DNA from: Lysobacterales bacterium
GTDB lineage: Bacteria > Pseudomonadota > Gammaproteobacteria > Xanthomonadales > SZUA-38
Assembly: GCA_030065125.1 (NCBI GenBank)
Contig: JASJDM010000007.1
Span: 28,053-92,052 of the forward strand
DNA: 64,000 nucleotides
Reading direction: 5' to 3'
Shown: piece after piece, positions 54,346 to 63,073 of the stretch
How the letters are laid out: every line of letters begins with the position of its first letter
Position numbering within the stretch: the stretch's first letter is position 1
Notes under the pieces: generated by a model
The model's input: the letters and a program-made list of their open reading frames with translations, nothing else
What the model was told of the DNA's origin: nothing
Databases searched by the model: none
Program-made: the position numbers and the translations under genes

Positions 54346-55095
54346 ATGAATCAAACCCGAATCCTGGTCGAAACCCTGAAAAGGGTGCTGCGGAGCCAGA
54401 AGATCACCTACGCCGACGTGGCCCGCCACCTGGACCTGAGCGAAGCCAGCGTCAAGCGCATGTTCTCGCGCATGACCTTCACCCTGGATCGCCTTGAAAA
54501 GGTGTGCGACCTGGCCGGCATGCCCCTGGCCGAACTGGTCCGGGAGTCGGATCAGCGGCCGGACCCCATCACCATGCTGACGCCGGAACAGGAGCGCGAA
54601 CTGCTGAATGACCCAAAGCTGCTGCTGGTGGCTTTCATGGTGCTCAACGAGTGGCGGCCCGAGCAGATCGTGGAGACCTTCGCCGTCACCGAGCACGAGG
54701 TGATTCAGCGCCTGGCCAAGTTGGACCGCCTGGGCATGATCGAACTGCTGCCGGGCAATCGCGTGCGGCGACTGGTGGCCCGCAACTTCAGCTGGCGGCC
54801 CCACGGACCGGTGCAGAAGTATTTTGAGCGAGAGGTGCGGCGGGATTTCCTGGACAGCCGGTTTGCCAAGTCCGACGAGCATATGCGCTTCGTGGGCGGA
54901 CGGCTGTCCCACGATTCACTGATCCGCATGCAGCAGGCCATCAACCGCATCACCCGCGAGTTCGACGAACTGGTACAGGAAGACGCTTGCCTGCCCCACG
55001 AAGAAAAGATCGGCGTGGGGTCGGTTTTCGCTATCCGGCCCTGGGAACTGCCGACCTTCACCGCCCTGCGGGAAAATGTTCCTAATTCAGGCTAA
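54346..55095 (+). CDS. XRE-like HTH protein with unknown C-terminal domain
   Basis: The 249-residue protein has an N-terminal HTH (about residues 5-65; KITYADVARHLDLSEASVKRM) and what looks like a second winged-helix segment (about 90-145; WRPEQIVETFAVTEHEVIQRLAKLDRLGMIEL). The C-terminal 100 residues are helical and charged and not recognised. It follows meaB in the same direction but has its own upstream AT-rich stretch, so it may be expressed separately. It is probably a DNA-binding regulator; its target is unknown. Confidence 0.75.
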   Translation: MNQTRILVETLKRVLRSQKITYADVARHLDLSEASVKRMFSRMTFTLDRLEKVCDLAGMPLAELVRESDQRPDPITMLTPEQERELLNDPKLLLVAFMVLNEWRPEQIVETFAVTEHEVIQRLAKLDRLGMIELLPGNRVRRLVARNFSWRPHGPVQKYFEREVRRDFLDSRFAKSDEHMRFVGGRLSHDSLIRMQQAINRITREFDELVQEDACLPHEEKIGVGSVFAIRPWELPTFTALRENVPNSG

Positions 55096-55189
55096 TTCTT
55101 GCGTTTGTTCTTCACACAGCGCCAGCAGTTGCTAGAGTTAATTGAGCGGCGCCTGATAGGGCGCCCGGTGGAGGAGGAAGACACCCCAG

Positions 55190-55654
55190 ATGGCAGTTAC
55201 CTGTGAGATGGACCTGGCGCGCACTGTTGACGCCATCCGTATTGCCCTGCTGTCACGCAACCTGATCGAGCACGGTCTACCCTGGTCCTGGACCCCGCAG
55301 AGGATCCGCGGCTGTATCAGGCATCCCGAATACGTGGTGATGGTGGCCCGGGCACAGAACGCCATGGCCGGCTTTGGCGTGATGCACTACCTGCAGCAGC
55401 ATGCCCACCTGTGTCTGCTGGGCGTGGAGCCGGCTTTCCAGCGCATGGGCATCGGCCGCCGCATGATGGAATGGCTGGAGGAGACGGCCAGGGTCGCCGG
55501 CATCTTCGACGTGGTGCTGGAAGTTCGCACCGGCAACGGCCAGGCAGCCCTTTTCTACGAGTCCCTGGGCTACCGGACAGAAAAAGAAGTACGGCGCTAC
55601 TATTCCTCGGTGGAAAACGCGGTTCGAATGCGCCGCAGCCTGAAAGTCGGCTGA
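55190..55654 (+). CDS. GNAT family N-acetyltransferase
   Basis: The 154-residue protein has a GNAT fold, with the acetyl-CoA loop in LLGVEPAFQRMGIGRRMMEWLEETA (R/Q-x-x-G-x-G/A pattern as QRMGIGRR) and the closing NGQAALFYESLGYRTEKEVRRYY. GGAGGAGGAAG lies upstream of the ATG. A possible promoter is TTCACA (about 55112) with TAGAGT 16 bases on. The acceptor substrate is unknown. It starts 95 bases after the HTH gene. Confidence 0.88.
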   Translation: MAVTCEMDLARTVDAIRIALLSRNLIEHGLPWSWTPQRIRGCIRHPEYVVMVARAQNAMAGFGVMHYLQQHAHLCLLGVEPAFQRMGIGRRMMEWLEETARVAGIFDVVLEVRTGNGQAALFYESLGYRTEKEVRRYYSSVENAVRMRRSLKVG

Positions 55655-55722
55655 GCCCTGAAGTTTTTCTTTACGCCCGCGCCCGGACTGGTTAGCTTTA
55701 GCCCCGGAATGCGGAAGAATCG

Positions 55723-56835
55723 ATGAATTCAATATTCAGGATCGGCGCTGCTGTCCTTACGGCAATGCTGTTTCCCCCAAGCGCAAAAAGCGGGCTGGCT
55801 CAGTTTGACCAGGCCCGCGGCTACGACACCGGCCGCAATCCGTCAGCGGTTGCCGCCGCCGACCTGGATGGAGACGGCCACCTGGACCTGGTGGTGGCCA
55901 ACAGCGACGACGCGACCCTGACCCTGTTCCAGGGTGACGGCAGCGGCCGATTTGTTCAGCGACGGGTTGTAAGCGCCGGTGACAAGCCAAACGATATCGA
56001 CCTGGCGGACATCGACGGTGACGGTCGAATCGATTACGCCGTGGCCAACCATGAAACCAGCTACCTGACGGTCCTGCTGGCCACTGACGGTTTTGGCATC
56101 AGGGCCACACGCACGATAACTGTCGAGGCAAAACCACATCCCCATGTTGCGCGGCTGGTGGACATCAATGAGGACGGTCGCTATGACCTGCTGACCGACC
56201 ACCGCGATGCCGAAGGGCTGCTGTGGCTGCCGGGCGACGGTCGCGGAGATTTCACTTCCCCCGGCAAGTTGATTCCGGTGGGCGGTGATCCCTACCTGGG
56301 TCTGGCCATAGCGGACCTGAACGCGGACGGCCGTCCCGAGTTGATTACGCCGAATCCCTGGCACGTGGCCGTGGTGCGAAACCTCGGCAGTGGAAAATTC
56401 CGCCCGCCCATGACCCTCAGCTCCAGGTCCCCGTTCGCCGTGGCGAGTCTGGACGGTAATGGCGATTCGACGCCGGATCTGCTGGTGGCGTCCGAGACCG
56501 GTCGCATCAACCTGCTGGTGGGTTCGGGCCTGGGCCAATTCGCCGACAGCAGCGCGCACGCCCAGCAGATGGCCGCCGGGGCCAAGCGTATCGTTGCCGG
56601 GGATTTCGACGGTGACGGCATCGGCGATGCCGCCGTGGCCGATTTCCGCTCGTCTCCGGTGCTGGTCCTGGCCGGTGCCGGCCATCGCTTTTACACCACC
56701 CGACTGGAAGCCGGCGCCAACCCCTGGGGCATGGCCGCGGCAGATCTCAACGCCGACGGCCTGGATGACCTGGTGGTGACCGATGCCGCCGGCAACCGCA
56801 TGCAGGTTTTTATCAGTCGGCGTCCGGCCCGCTGA
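55723..56835 (+). CDS. Exported FG-GAP/VCBS repeat protein
   Basis: The 370-residue precursor has a signal peptide (IGAAVLTAMLFPPSAKS). The rest is built of about six to seven FG-GAP repeats, each with a calcium-type DxDGDGxxD loop (AADLDGDGHLDLVVANS, LADIDGDGRIDYAVAN, AGDFDGDGIGDAAVAD, AADLNADGLDDLVVTD), forming an integrin-like beta-propeller. Such proteins are periplasmic or surface-exposed and bind calcium or partners; the specific role is unknown. The chorismate lyase-like gene follows after 4 bases. Confidence 0.9.
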   Translation: MNSIFRIGAAVLTAMLFPPSAKSGLAQFDQARGYDTGRNPSAVAAADLDGDGHLDLVVANSDDATLTLFQGDGSGRFVQRRVVSAGDKPNDIDLADIDGDGRIDYAVANHETSYLTVLLATDGFGIRATRTITVEAKPHPHVARLVDINEDGRYDLLTDHRDAEGLLWLPGDGRGDFTSPGKLIPVGGDPYLGLAIADLNADGRPELITPNPWHVAVVRNLGSGKFRPPMTLSSRSPFAVASLDGNGDSTPDLLVASETGRINLLVGSGLGQFADSSAHAQQMAAGAKRIVAGDFDGDGIGDAAVADFRSSPVLVLAGAGHRFYTTRLEAGANPWGMAAADLNADGLDDLVVTDAAGNRMQVFISRRPAR

Positions 56836-56839
56836 TCAG

Positions 56840-57421
56840 ATGATGACCAATCTGGTACTGCCGCCATCCGAACTCATCCTGGATCCGCAAAGCTGGATCA
56901 AGGCGGCTGACCTGTCCGGGCATGAACCGGATCGAAGAATTCGCCAGGCGCTGCTCTACCCCAACCTGCTCACACGGCTTCTGGCCAGCACTTTCCAGGA
57001 TCCGGTGACCGTGGAGTTACTGGCCCTGTCACCGGTGGACGGTGGATTCCGGCGCGACGTCGCTTTGCGTGCCGGTGAGCGCCTGTGCGTCGTGGCATCG
57101 ACACTGATGCCGGAGTCCCTGGTGGACCACTACCCCTGGCTGGGGTCCCTGGGAAACCGCCCCCTGGGGCAAACCCTGGAGCGCTTCATGGAAACCCCAA
57201 AGGGCCCGTTCGAATACCGGATCATGGACCCGGCTGAAGGGCTCGAACTGGGATTCCGTTCCCGCCAGCCCACCTGGGGCCGACGCTTCACCTTCACCCT
57301 GCCCGAAGGTGGCCTGACGGTCATGGAGATTTTTTCCCATGGGACATTGGAGCAGGCTGGGGAGTGGTTGATGGCAAGGTATGCCGGGTCATCAACAACA
57401 CCTTCTGCGATCTCCTCCTGA
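56840..57421 (+). CDS. Chorismate lyase-like protein
   Basis: The product from the first of two adjacent ATGs is about 193 residues. It shows the UbiC pattern: LLTRLLASTFQDPVTVELL, a first strand RRDVALRAGERLCVVASTLMP, GNRPLGQTLERF and WGRRFTFTLPEGGLTVMEIF, where E. coli UbiC has LGKTPLGRYLF and [20 protein letters not shown]. UbiC removes pyruvate from chorismate to give 4-hydroxybenzoate for ubiquinone. The C-terminus after ELF/EIF extends by about 30 residues. No ubiA is adjacent. Function is likely but not certain. Confidence 0.75.
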   Translation: MMTNLVLPPSELILDPQSWIKAADLSGHEPDRRIRQALLYPNLLTRLLASTFQDPVTVELLALSPVDGGFRRDVALRAGERLCVVASTLMPESLVDHYPWLGSLGNRPLGQTLERFMETPKGPFEYRIMDPAEGLELGFRSRQPTWGRRFTFTLPEGGLTVMEIFSHGTLEQAGEWLMARYAGSSTTPSAISS

Positions 57422-57790
57422 ACCAAAACCCTGGGTCCTTTCGAATTACCGCTACCGACATCCTGAACCAGGGATCCATCTGAGAATGGTGTCGCGACGA
57501 GTTTGCGGTCCAGCCAGTGGTTTGATCGGAGGCTTCGATACAACCCGGCGGCCGCGGAGGGGGTCACTGACGATGGCACTGCTCCGGTTCAGTGCAGACG
57601 TCAACGTGGGCAGCTTCGGAACTTCAGATGGATCCTGAATTCATATACACGCGAAGCACATTAAAAACGTCATCCCGGACCCGATCCGGGATCGAGTTCA
57701 GGATGACGTCGGGGTTGGTTCCGGATGACAGTAGGGAAAGACTGACGCTCCGCGCCCCCGAGCCAGAACGAAGGCATTTGCCACAGGGAT
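57422..57790. repeat. Gene-free stretch with a palindromic repeat
   Basis: I see no convincing gene here. Within it, arms ACGTCATCC (57667-57675) and GGATGACGT (57701-57709) enclose a second palindrome, CCCGGA (57674-57679) and TCCGGG (57685-57690). Such CATCCCGGA-type inverted repeats are scattered in many proteobacterial genomes. The stretch leads into the family B tandem copies. Confidence 0.6.
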
Positions 57791-58078
57791 GTGCCAACGG
57801 CCGGAGGCCGCGAGGGAATCGGAAACCGCGTTTTCGATTCCCGTCCGCAAGTCCGCCAGGGATGGCGGATCTTGCGGTTCAACAATCATGTGCCAACGGC
57901 CGGAGGCCGTGAGCGAAGCAAAACCGCGTTTTTGCGGAGCGCCCGCCAGCCGCACAGGGATGTGCGGTCTTGCGGATGAAAAACCCATGTGCCAACGGCC
58001 GGAGGCCGTGAGCGAAGCAAAACCGCGTTTTTACGGAGCGCCCGCCAGCCGCACAGGCATGTGCGGTCTTGCGGATGA
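57791..58078 (-). repeat. Family B three-hairpin elements, three tandem copies (99-base period)
   Basis: GTGCCAACGG recurs at 57791, 57890 and 57989, exactly 99 bases apart. The second and third copies are nearly identical; the first differs mainly in its stems. Read on the minus strand each has CCGCAAGA, then a hairpin with loop TCCC or GCC (stems CGCACA/TGTGCG or TCCGCCA/TGGCGGA), a second hairpin around AAAACGCGGTTT, and a third (ACGGCC, loop TCC, GGCCGT) ending CGTTGGCACAT. Another copy is at 37981-38076. The array abuts the stop of the downstream oxidoreductase gene. Confidence 0.92.
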
Positions 58079-58079
58079 A

Positions 58080-59135
58080 CTAACGATATCTCTCCTGAAT
58101 CTTCGCCAGCTTTCCAGCCCCCGGCGACAGCCTCCCGTAGTCCAGCTTCGAAAGCGGCGTTTCGCTGGTGCGGGCGATGCTGTGCAGGTCGGGGGTGGAT
58201 TTTTCCCAGTACATCAGCCCAGTGATGATTTCCCCTTTGGCCATGTACTCATTGAGATAGGTCAGCGCCTTTGATCGATCGGTAGGGTCGTAACCCTCGC
58301 GAACCTTGCGCAGCCGGATGAAACTGCCGTCGAACAGCTCTACCTCCATGGCTTCACCCTTTTCGTAGGCGGCCCGGATTGGCTCCGCCGGCGCGATGAA
58401 GTCCGCGTGGATGGCCGGGTGATAGAACTGGCGGGTATGGGCGTAGCTCTTGGTGGAGTCTTCGTGGTCGTTGAAGGTCACGCAGGGTGACAGCACGTCG
58501 ATCAGGGCAAACCCTTTGTGCTTGAGCCCCGCCTGGATCAGCGGCACCAGCTGGGCCTTGTCACCCGAGAATCCCCGGGCCACGAAGGTGCCGCCCATGG
58601 CAATACAGGCGATCACCGGATCGATAGGCGGCTGCTCGTTGATGTCTCCCTTCTTGGCTTTGGTGCCCAGGTCAGCGGAAGCCGAGAACTGCCCCTTGGT
58701 CAGCCCATAAACACCGTTGTTTTCAATGATGTAGAGCATATTCAGGTTCCGGCGCAGAGCGTGGGCCAGCTGGCCGTAACCGATGGAGAGGGAATCGCCG
58801 TCGCCGGAAACCCCGATGTAGTGCAGGTCGCGGTTGGCGGCGTTGGCGCCGGCGGCGATGGACGGCATGCGACCGTGCACCGAGTTGATGCCATGGGCAT
58901 CGCTGAGGAAATAGGCGGGGGTTTTGGAGGAGCAGCCGATGCCGCTCATCTTCACCACCCGATGTGGCTCAACGTTGAGGCTCCAGAAGGACTCTATGAT
59001 GGCCGCGGTGATGGCGTCATGACCACAGCCCGCGCACAGGGTGGACATGCCCCCTTCGTAGTCCCTCCGGGTCAGGCCCAGATCGTTCTTGGGGGCCCGG
59101 GAATGAACCACGTCGGGTTTACGCATAAAACTCAT
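58080..59135 (-). CDS. korB: 2-oxoacid:ferredoxin oxidoreductase, beta subunit
   Basis: The 351-residue subunit has the [4Fe-4S] ligands CAGCGHDA, the later GIGCSSK and SPCVTFND, and the thiamine diphosphate motif GDGDSLSIGYGQLAHALRRN...NN. With the alpha subunit it oxidises a 2-oxoacid with CoA to acyl-CoA, CO2 and reduced ferredoxin (2-oxoglutarate or pyruvate/branched-chain oxoacids; the exact one cannot be read). Its ATG overlaps the alpha subunit stop (ATGA). It ends the operon next to the family B repeats. Confidence 0.92.
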   Translation of the reverse strand: MSFMRKPDVVHSRAPKNDLGLTRRDYEGGMSTLCAGCGHDAITAAIIESFWSLNVEPHRVVKMSGIGCSSKTPAYFLSDAHGINSVHGRMPSIAAGANAANRDLHYIGVSGDGDSLSIGYGQLAHALRRNLNMLYIIENNGVYGLTKGQFSASADLGTKAKKGDINEQPPIDPVIACIAMGGTFVARGFSGDKAQLVPLIQAGLKHKGFALIDVLSPCVTFNDHEDSTKSYAHTRQFYHPAIHADFIAPAEPIRAAYEKGEAMEVELFDGSFIRLRKVREGYDPTDRSKALTYLNEYMAKGEIITGLMYWEKSTPDLHSIARTSETPLSKLDYGRLSPGAGKLAKIQERYR

Positions 59136-60946
59136 GCCGCGGCCTCCTCTTCCAGTGCCTCGGTAATGGCGTCGACGATAAAGCGGGAATCTACCGGCAT
59201 GCCGTCGTAGCTCAGGATGGAGCGCAGGCGGTCCTTGCTCACCCGCGTTTCCATGACCAGCATCTGCTTGAGCTGGGCGTCGCGGTTCTGCTCCACCACG
59301 AACACCTGATCATGTTCCTCGAGGAACGCTTCGACCTGGGCATTGAACGGAAATGCCCGCACCCGGCAGTAGCTGGTCTCGATGCCCTGGGCGGCCAGAA
59401 TGTCCCGGGCTTCGCGGATGGCGCCGTCGCAGCTGCCCAGGGACACGATGGCCCGGCCGACGCCCTTGCGCTGATCGATGACCGGCGCCGGCACCAGCTG
59501 TTTGGCCGTCTCGAACTTGCGCGCCAGGCGGTCCACCAGCTCTACGTAATCCGGGGATTTCTCTGAATAGGTCGCCGCGGCGGTATGACCGGATCCCCGC
59601 AGAAAATAGGACCCTTTCGGATGATCGCCCGGAAAGGTCCGGTAGCCGATACCGTCACCGTCCGGGTCAGCGTAACGGTGGAATACGTCCATCTCTTCCA
59701 GCTGCTCAGCGGTGAACACCTTGCCCCGGTCCGGCTGGTAGCTGTCGTCCCACTCCAGGTCCGGCACCATCCAGTCGTTCATGCCGATATCCAGGTCAGT
59801 GACAAATATCACCGGCGTCTGCAGACGGTCGGCCAGGTCGAAAGCCGCCACCGCCAGTTCAAAACATTCCCGGGGGTCCGCCGGGAAAAGCAGCACGTGC
59901 CGGGTGTCGCCGTGGGAGGCGTAAGCGCAGCTCAGCAGGTCCCCCTGCTGGGTGCGGGTGGGCAGGCCGGTGGACGGGCCCACCCGCTGCACGTTGAACA
60001 GCACCGCCGGAATCTCGGTGAAATAGCCGAAGCCGATGAACTCATTCATCAGCGATATTCCGGGCCCGCTGGTGGGGGTAAAAGCCCGGGCGCCGTTCCA
60101 GGAGGCACCCATGACCATGCCGATTGCGGCCAGTTCGTCCTCGGCCTGGATGATGCAGTAGTTGCGGTCGCCGGTTTCCGGGTCGATGCGCAGCCGCTCG
60201 CAGAAATTCTTGAAGGCGTCCATCAGCGATGTCGACGGCGTGATGGGGTACCAGGCTCCCACCGTGGCGCCGGCGTAGACACAGCCCAGGCCGGCCGCGG
60301 TGTTGCCGTCAATCATGATGTGATCGCGAGTCTCGTCCATGGGCTCCAGCCGCATGGGCAGCGGACAGTCGAAATGCTCCCGGGCGTAGCTGTAGCCGAT
60401 GTCGATGGCCTCCAGGTTGGCGGCGATGAGGTTCTGCTTGTCCCGGTAGGTCTCCTGCAGCAGCGCCCGAATCACGTCCAGGTCAATTTCCAGCAGCGCC
60501 GCCAGGGCCCCAACGTAGGCCACATTTTTCATCAGTATCCGGGCCCGGGCGTTGTCGAATCGCTCGTTGCACATGGCCGACAGCGGGATACCCAGCACCT
60601 GGATGTCCTCACGGGACAACTGGCGGTCCCGTGGCCAGGTCGAGTCGTAGATCAGGTATCCGCCGGGTTCGACCTCCTGCAGGTCCTGTGAGTAGGTCTC
60701 GGCATTGACCGCCACCATCAGGTCGACGCTGCCCGAGCGGCACAGGTAGCCCTTATGGCTGACCCGGATCTCGTACCAGGTGGGAAGGCCCTGGATATTG
60801 GACGGAAAAAAGTTTTTGCCCACCACCGGAATGCCCATCCGGAAGATGGCTTTCATCAGCAGTGTGTTGGCCGAGGCCGAGCCGGTGCCGTTGACGTTGG
60901 CAATCTTGATGACAAAGTCATTGATGCCGGTGTTGGCCGGACTCAT
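59132..60946 (-). CDS. korA: 2-oxoacid:ferredoxin oxidoreductase, fused gamma-alpha subunit
   Basis: The 604-residue protein starts at the ATG at 60946, which overlaps the upstream stop (ATGA). Residues about 5-195 are the gamma domain (IANVNGTGSASANTLLMKAIF), then the alpha domain with NTAAGLGCVYAGATVGAWYPITPSTS, GMVMGASWNGARAFTPTSGPGISLMNE and the C-terminal transketolase-like part. The gamma-alpha fusion is the common form of KorA. An in-frame upstream ATG at 61078 would lie inside the preceding gene and is not needed. Confidence 0.93.
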   Translation of the reverse strand: MSPANTGINDFVIKIANVNGTGSASANTLLMKAIFRMGIPVVGKNFFPSNIQGLPTWYEIRVSHKGYLCRSGSVDLMVAVNAETYSQDLQEVEPGGYLIYDSTWPRDRQLSREDIQVLGIPLSAMCNERFDNARARILMKNVAYVGALAALLEIDLDVIRALLQETYRDKQNLIAANLEAIDIGYSYAREHFDCPLPMRLEPMDETRDHIMIDGNTAAGLGCVYAGATVGAWYPITPSTSLMDAFKNFCERLRIDPETGDRNYCIIQAEDELAAIGMVMGASWNGARAFTPTSGPGISLMNEFIGFGYFTEIPAVLFNVQRVGPSTGLPTRTQQGDLLSCAYASHGDTRHVLLFPADPRECFELAVAAFDLADRLQTPVIFVTDLDIGMNDWMVPDLEWDDSYQPDRGKVFTAEQLEEMDVFHRYADPDGDGIGYRTFPGDHPKGSYFLRGSGHTAAATYSEKSPDYVELVDRLARKFETAKQLVPAPVIDQRKGVGRAIVSLGSCDGAIREARDILAAQGIETSYCRVRAFPFNAQVEAFLEEHDQVFVVEQNRDAQLKQMLVMETRVSKDRLRSILSYDGMPVDSRFIVDAITEALEEEAAA

Positions 60947-62751
60947 CCCGCTTTCCTCTCGGGGCTGACGTCGGCCGGTGTCGGCTGATCCTCCGCCTTG
61001 GGAACGTGCACCAGGGACTTCTGCATGTCCCAGGCGGCGGTGGGGCAGCGCTCGGCACACAGCCCGCAGTGCACGCACTGGTCTTCGTCTTTCACCATTA
61101 CCCGACCGGTATGAATCAGTGGTTCGGACACGAAAAGCTGCTGCTCGAGGTTTTCCGCCGGCGCGCTGAGCCGCGTGCGCAGATCAGCCTCCTCTCCGTT
61201 GTGGGTAATGGTCAGGCAATGGGTCGGGCAGACGTCGATGCAGGCATCACACTCGATACACTTGGGTGCCGCGAAAACGGTCTGTATATCGCAGTTCAGG
61301 CAGCGCTCCACCTCCACCGTGAACTGCTCCATGGTGAAGCCCAGCTCCACCTCGATATCGATGTTCTTGAATCGCTCCTGCAGGCCGACCTGGGGCACCA
61401 GCCGGCGCTCGGAGCCGTCGAACGCGTTGGAGAAGCTCCATTCGTGCAGACCCATCTTGGTGCTCTGCAGATTCATGCCCCGGGGCAGCCGCTCATTGAT
61501 GTCCTCACCCATGCAGTGCCGGTGGATGGACACCGCTGCCTCGTGGCCGTGGGCCACGGCCCAGATGATGTTCTCCGGCCCCCAGGCCGAATCACCGCCG
61601 AAGAACACGCCCGGCCGCGAGCACTGGAAGGTGGTCCGGTCGACTTCCGGCATATCCCAGTCGTTGAACTCGATGCCGATATCCCGCTCGATCCAGGGGA
61701 AGGCATTTTCCTGGCCAATGGCCAGCACCACGTCATCGCAGGGGACAAACACCTCTTTCACCACGTGGCTGTCCACGATACGGCCGTCCTCGATGTCGTA
61801 CTCCATCAGGTCGAAGGTCATGCCCTTGAGCTGGCCATCCTCCACCACGAAGGCCTTGGGGAAGTGGTTGATGACGATCTCGACGTTTTCTTCCTCGGCA
61901 TCTTCCAGTTCCCACTCCGAGGCCTTGAAGAAATCCCGCGGTTTCCGGGCCATCACCTTGACGTCGTTGGCACCCAGCCGCAGCGAGGTACGGCAGCAGT
62001 CCATGGCGGTATTGCCCACGCCGATGATGAGTACCCGCTCACCGATCTGGTCAACGTGTTTGAACGCCACCGACTCCAGCCAGTCGATGCCGATATGGAT
62101 ACGGTCGGTATCGTGACGTCCCGGCAGATTGAGTTCCTTGCCGCGAGGCGCCCCGGTGCCCACGAAAACAGCGTCGTAGCCTTCGTCCAGCAGTGCTTTC
62201 ATGCTGGTGACTTCGTGATTGAGTCGAAGATCCACGCCCATGTCGACAATGGCGTTCATCTCCTCGTCCAGAACGTTTTCCGGCAAACGGAACGAGGGGA
62301 TATTGGTGCGCATCAGGCCACCGGCCTTGTCGAAGCGCTCGAAAATAGTCACCTCGTAGCCCAGCGGCATCAGGTCGTTGGCCACGGTCAGGGAAGCACA
62401 GCCGGCGCCGATGCAGGCCACCCGCTTGCCGTTTTTCTCCTCGGGCGCCGTCGGCAGGCGATGAGAGATGTCCTCGCGGAAATCCGCCGCCACCCGCTTC
62501 AGCCGGCAAATGGCCACCGGCTTGTCATCCACCCGTCCCCGGCGACAGGCCGGTTCGCAGGGCCGGTCGCAGACCCGGCCGAGGATGCCGGGAAACACGT
62601 TGGATTCCCGGTTGACCATGTAGGCGTCGCCGAAGCGGCCCTGGGCAATCATGCGAATGTATTGAGGTACGTCGGTATGGGCCGGACAGGCCCACTGACA
62701 GTCCACCACCTTGTGGAAGTAGTCAGGGTTCTTGGTATCGGTTGGTTCCAC
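60943..62751 (-). CDS. GltD-like FAD/NAD(P) oxidoreductase with C-terminal two-cluster ferredoxin domain
   Basis: The 602-residue protein starts with GTG at 62751 (GGGGAG is 4 bases upstream). The N-terminal region has the GltD-type cysteines (CQWACPAH, CDRPCEPACRR). The FAD site reads GAGCASLTVAND, where GAGPAGL is usual, and the NADPH site GVGNTAMDCCRTSLRLG. The C-terminal 100 residues hold two ferredoxin motifs (CIECDACIDVCPTHC, CVHCGLCAERCP). It precedes korA with a 4-base overlap and probably passes electrons between NAD(P)H and the ferredoxin used by KorAB (inference). Confidence 0.9.
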   Translation of the reverse strand: MEPTDTKNPDYFHKVVDCQWACPAHTDVPQYIRMIAQGRFGDAYMVNRESNVFPGILGRVCDRPCEPACRRGRVDDKPVAICRLKRVAADFREDISHRLPTAPEEKNGKRVACIGAGCASLTVANDLMPLGYEVTIFERFDKAGGLMRTNIPSFRLPENVLDEEMNAIVDMGVDLRLNHEVTSMKALLDEGYDAVFVGTGAPRGKELNLPGRHDTDRIHIGIDWLESVAFKHVDQIGERVLIIGVGNTAMDCCRTSLRLGANDVKVMARKPRDFFKASEWELEDAEEENVEIVINHFPKAFVVEDGQLKGMTFDLMEYDIEDGRIVDSHVVKEVFVPCDDVVLAIGQENAFPWIERDIGIEFNDWDMPEVDRTTFQCSRPGVFFGGDSAWGPENIIWAVAHGHEAAVSIHRHCMGEDINERLPRGMNLQSTKMGLHEWSFSNAFDGSERRLVPQVGLQERFKNIDIEVELGFTMEQFTVEVERCLNCDIQTVFAAPKCIECDACIDVCPTHCLTITHNGEEADLRTRLSAPAENLEQQLFVSEPLIHTGRVMVKDEDQCVHCGLCAERCPTAAWDMQKSLVHVPKAEDQPTPADVSPERKAG

Positions 62752-63073
62752 CTCACTCCCCGATAGCGGTTTCTCTGGTGTGCCGTCCCCTTTTGGAACA
62801 GCACACTACACTGGACCGCTCAATTTCGTCGTAGCTTACCCTTTTGTCGGAAAATTCCAAATAGATTCACGCCACTTACGGCGCAATGTTGAAGCGCTCT
62901 GGGCTGCGGACATCCCCCCGGGGATCATCGGTCTGCCAACCGTGGCAGCCGTACCCCATGTTGCGGCCGGCCCGGCACAGCTCACGACCTGGGAATTATC
63001 TTGCCCAAAAGGTAACCTTTAGGTATCATTTTGATACCCTAAATGCAACACATGACACCTTCAGGTCTTTGCC
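62752..63073. promoter_or_regulatory. Divergent intergenic region of 322 bases, with operator-like repeats
   Basis: No gene is seen. It separates the minus-strand oxidoreductase operon from the plus-strand membrane/XRE cassette and must hold both promoters. Its right end carries the inverted repeats described at 63008-63038. Confidence 0.6.
63008..63038. promoter_or_regulatory. Twin inverted repeats, candidate operator of the XRE cassette
   Basis: AAAGG-TAA-CCTTT (63008-63020) is followed directly by GGTATCA-TTT-TGATACC (63022-63038), the latter with perfect 7-base arms. The pair ends 35 bases before the first ATG of the cassette. Autoregulation by the XRE protein encoded at 63541 is a reasonable inference, since small XRE repressors bind such sites. 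Confidence 0.5.

Noticed and set aside
57381..57638. Small ORF of 85 codons after the chorismate lyase-like gene
   Set aside because: It has no ribosome binding site, no recognisable domain and an overlap with the preceding gene in another frame.
57789..58274. Plus-strand frame of about 160 codons over the family B repeats
   Set aside because: Its repeated translation comes from the 99-base DNA repeats, and its end runs antisense into korB.
60947..61078. Longer start for korA
   Set aside because: The extra 44 codons lie inside the upstream gene, are arginine-rich, and the ATG at 60946 has overlap and a plausible ribosome binding site.
61006..62766. Long antisense reading frame (586 codons) opposite the FAD/iron-sulfur gene
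   Set aside because: It mirrors a well-supported oxidoreductase; the codon bias of high-GC genes opens the opposite frame. Its translation shows no recognisable domain.
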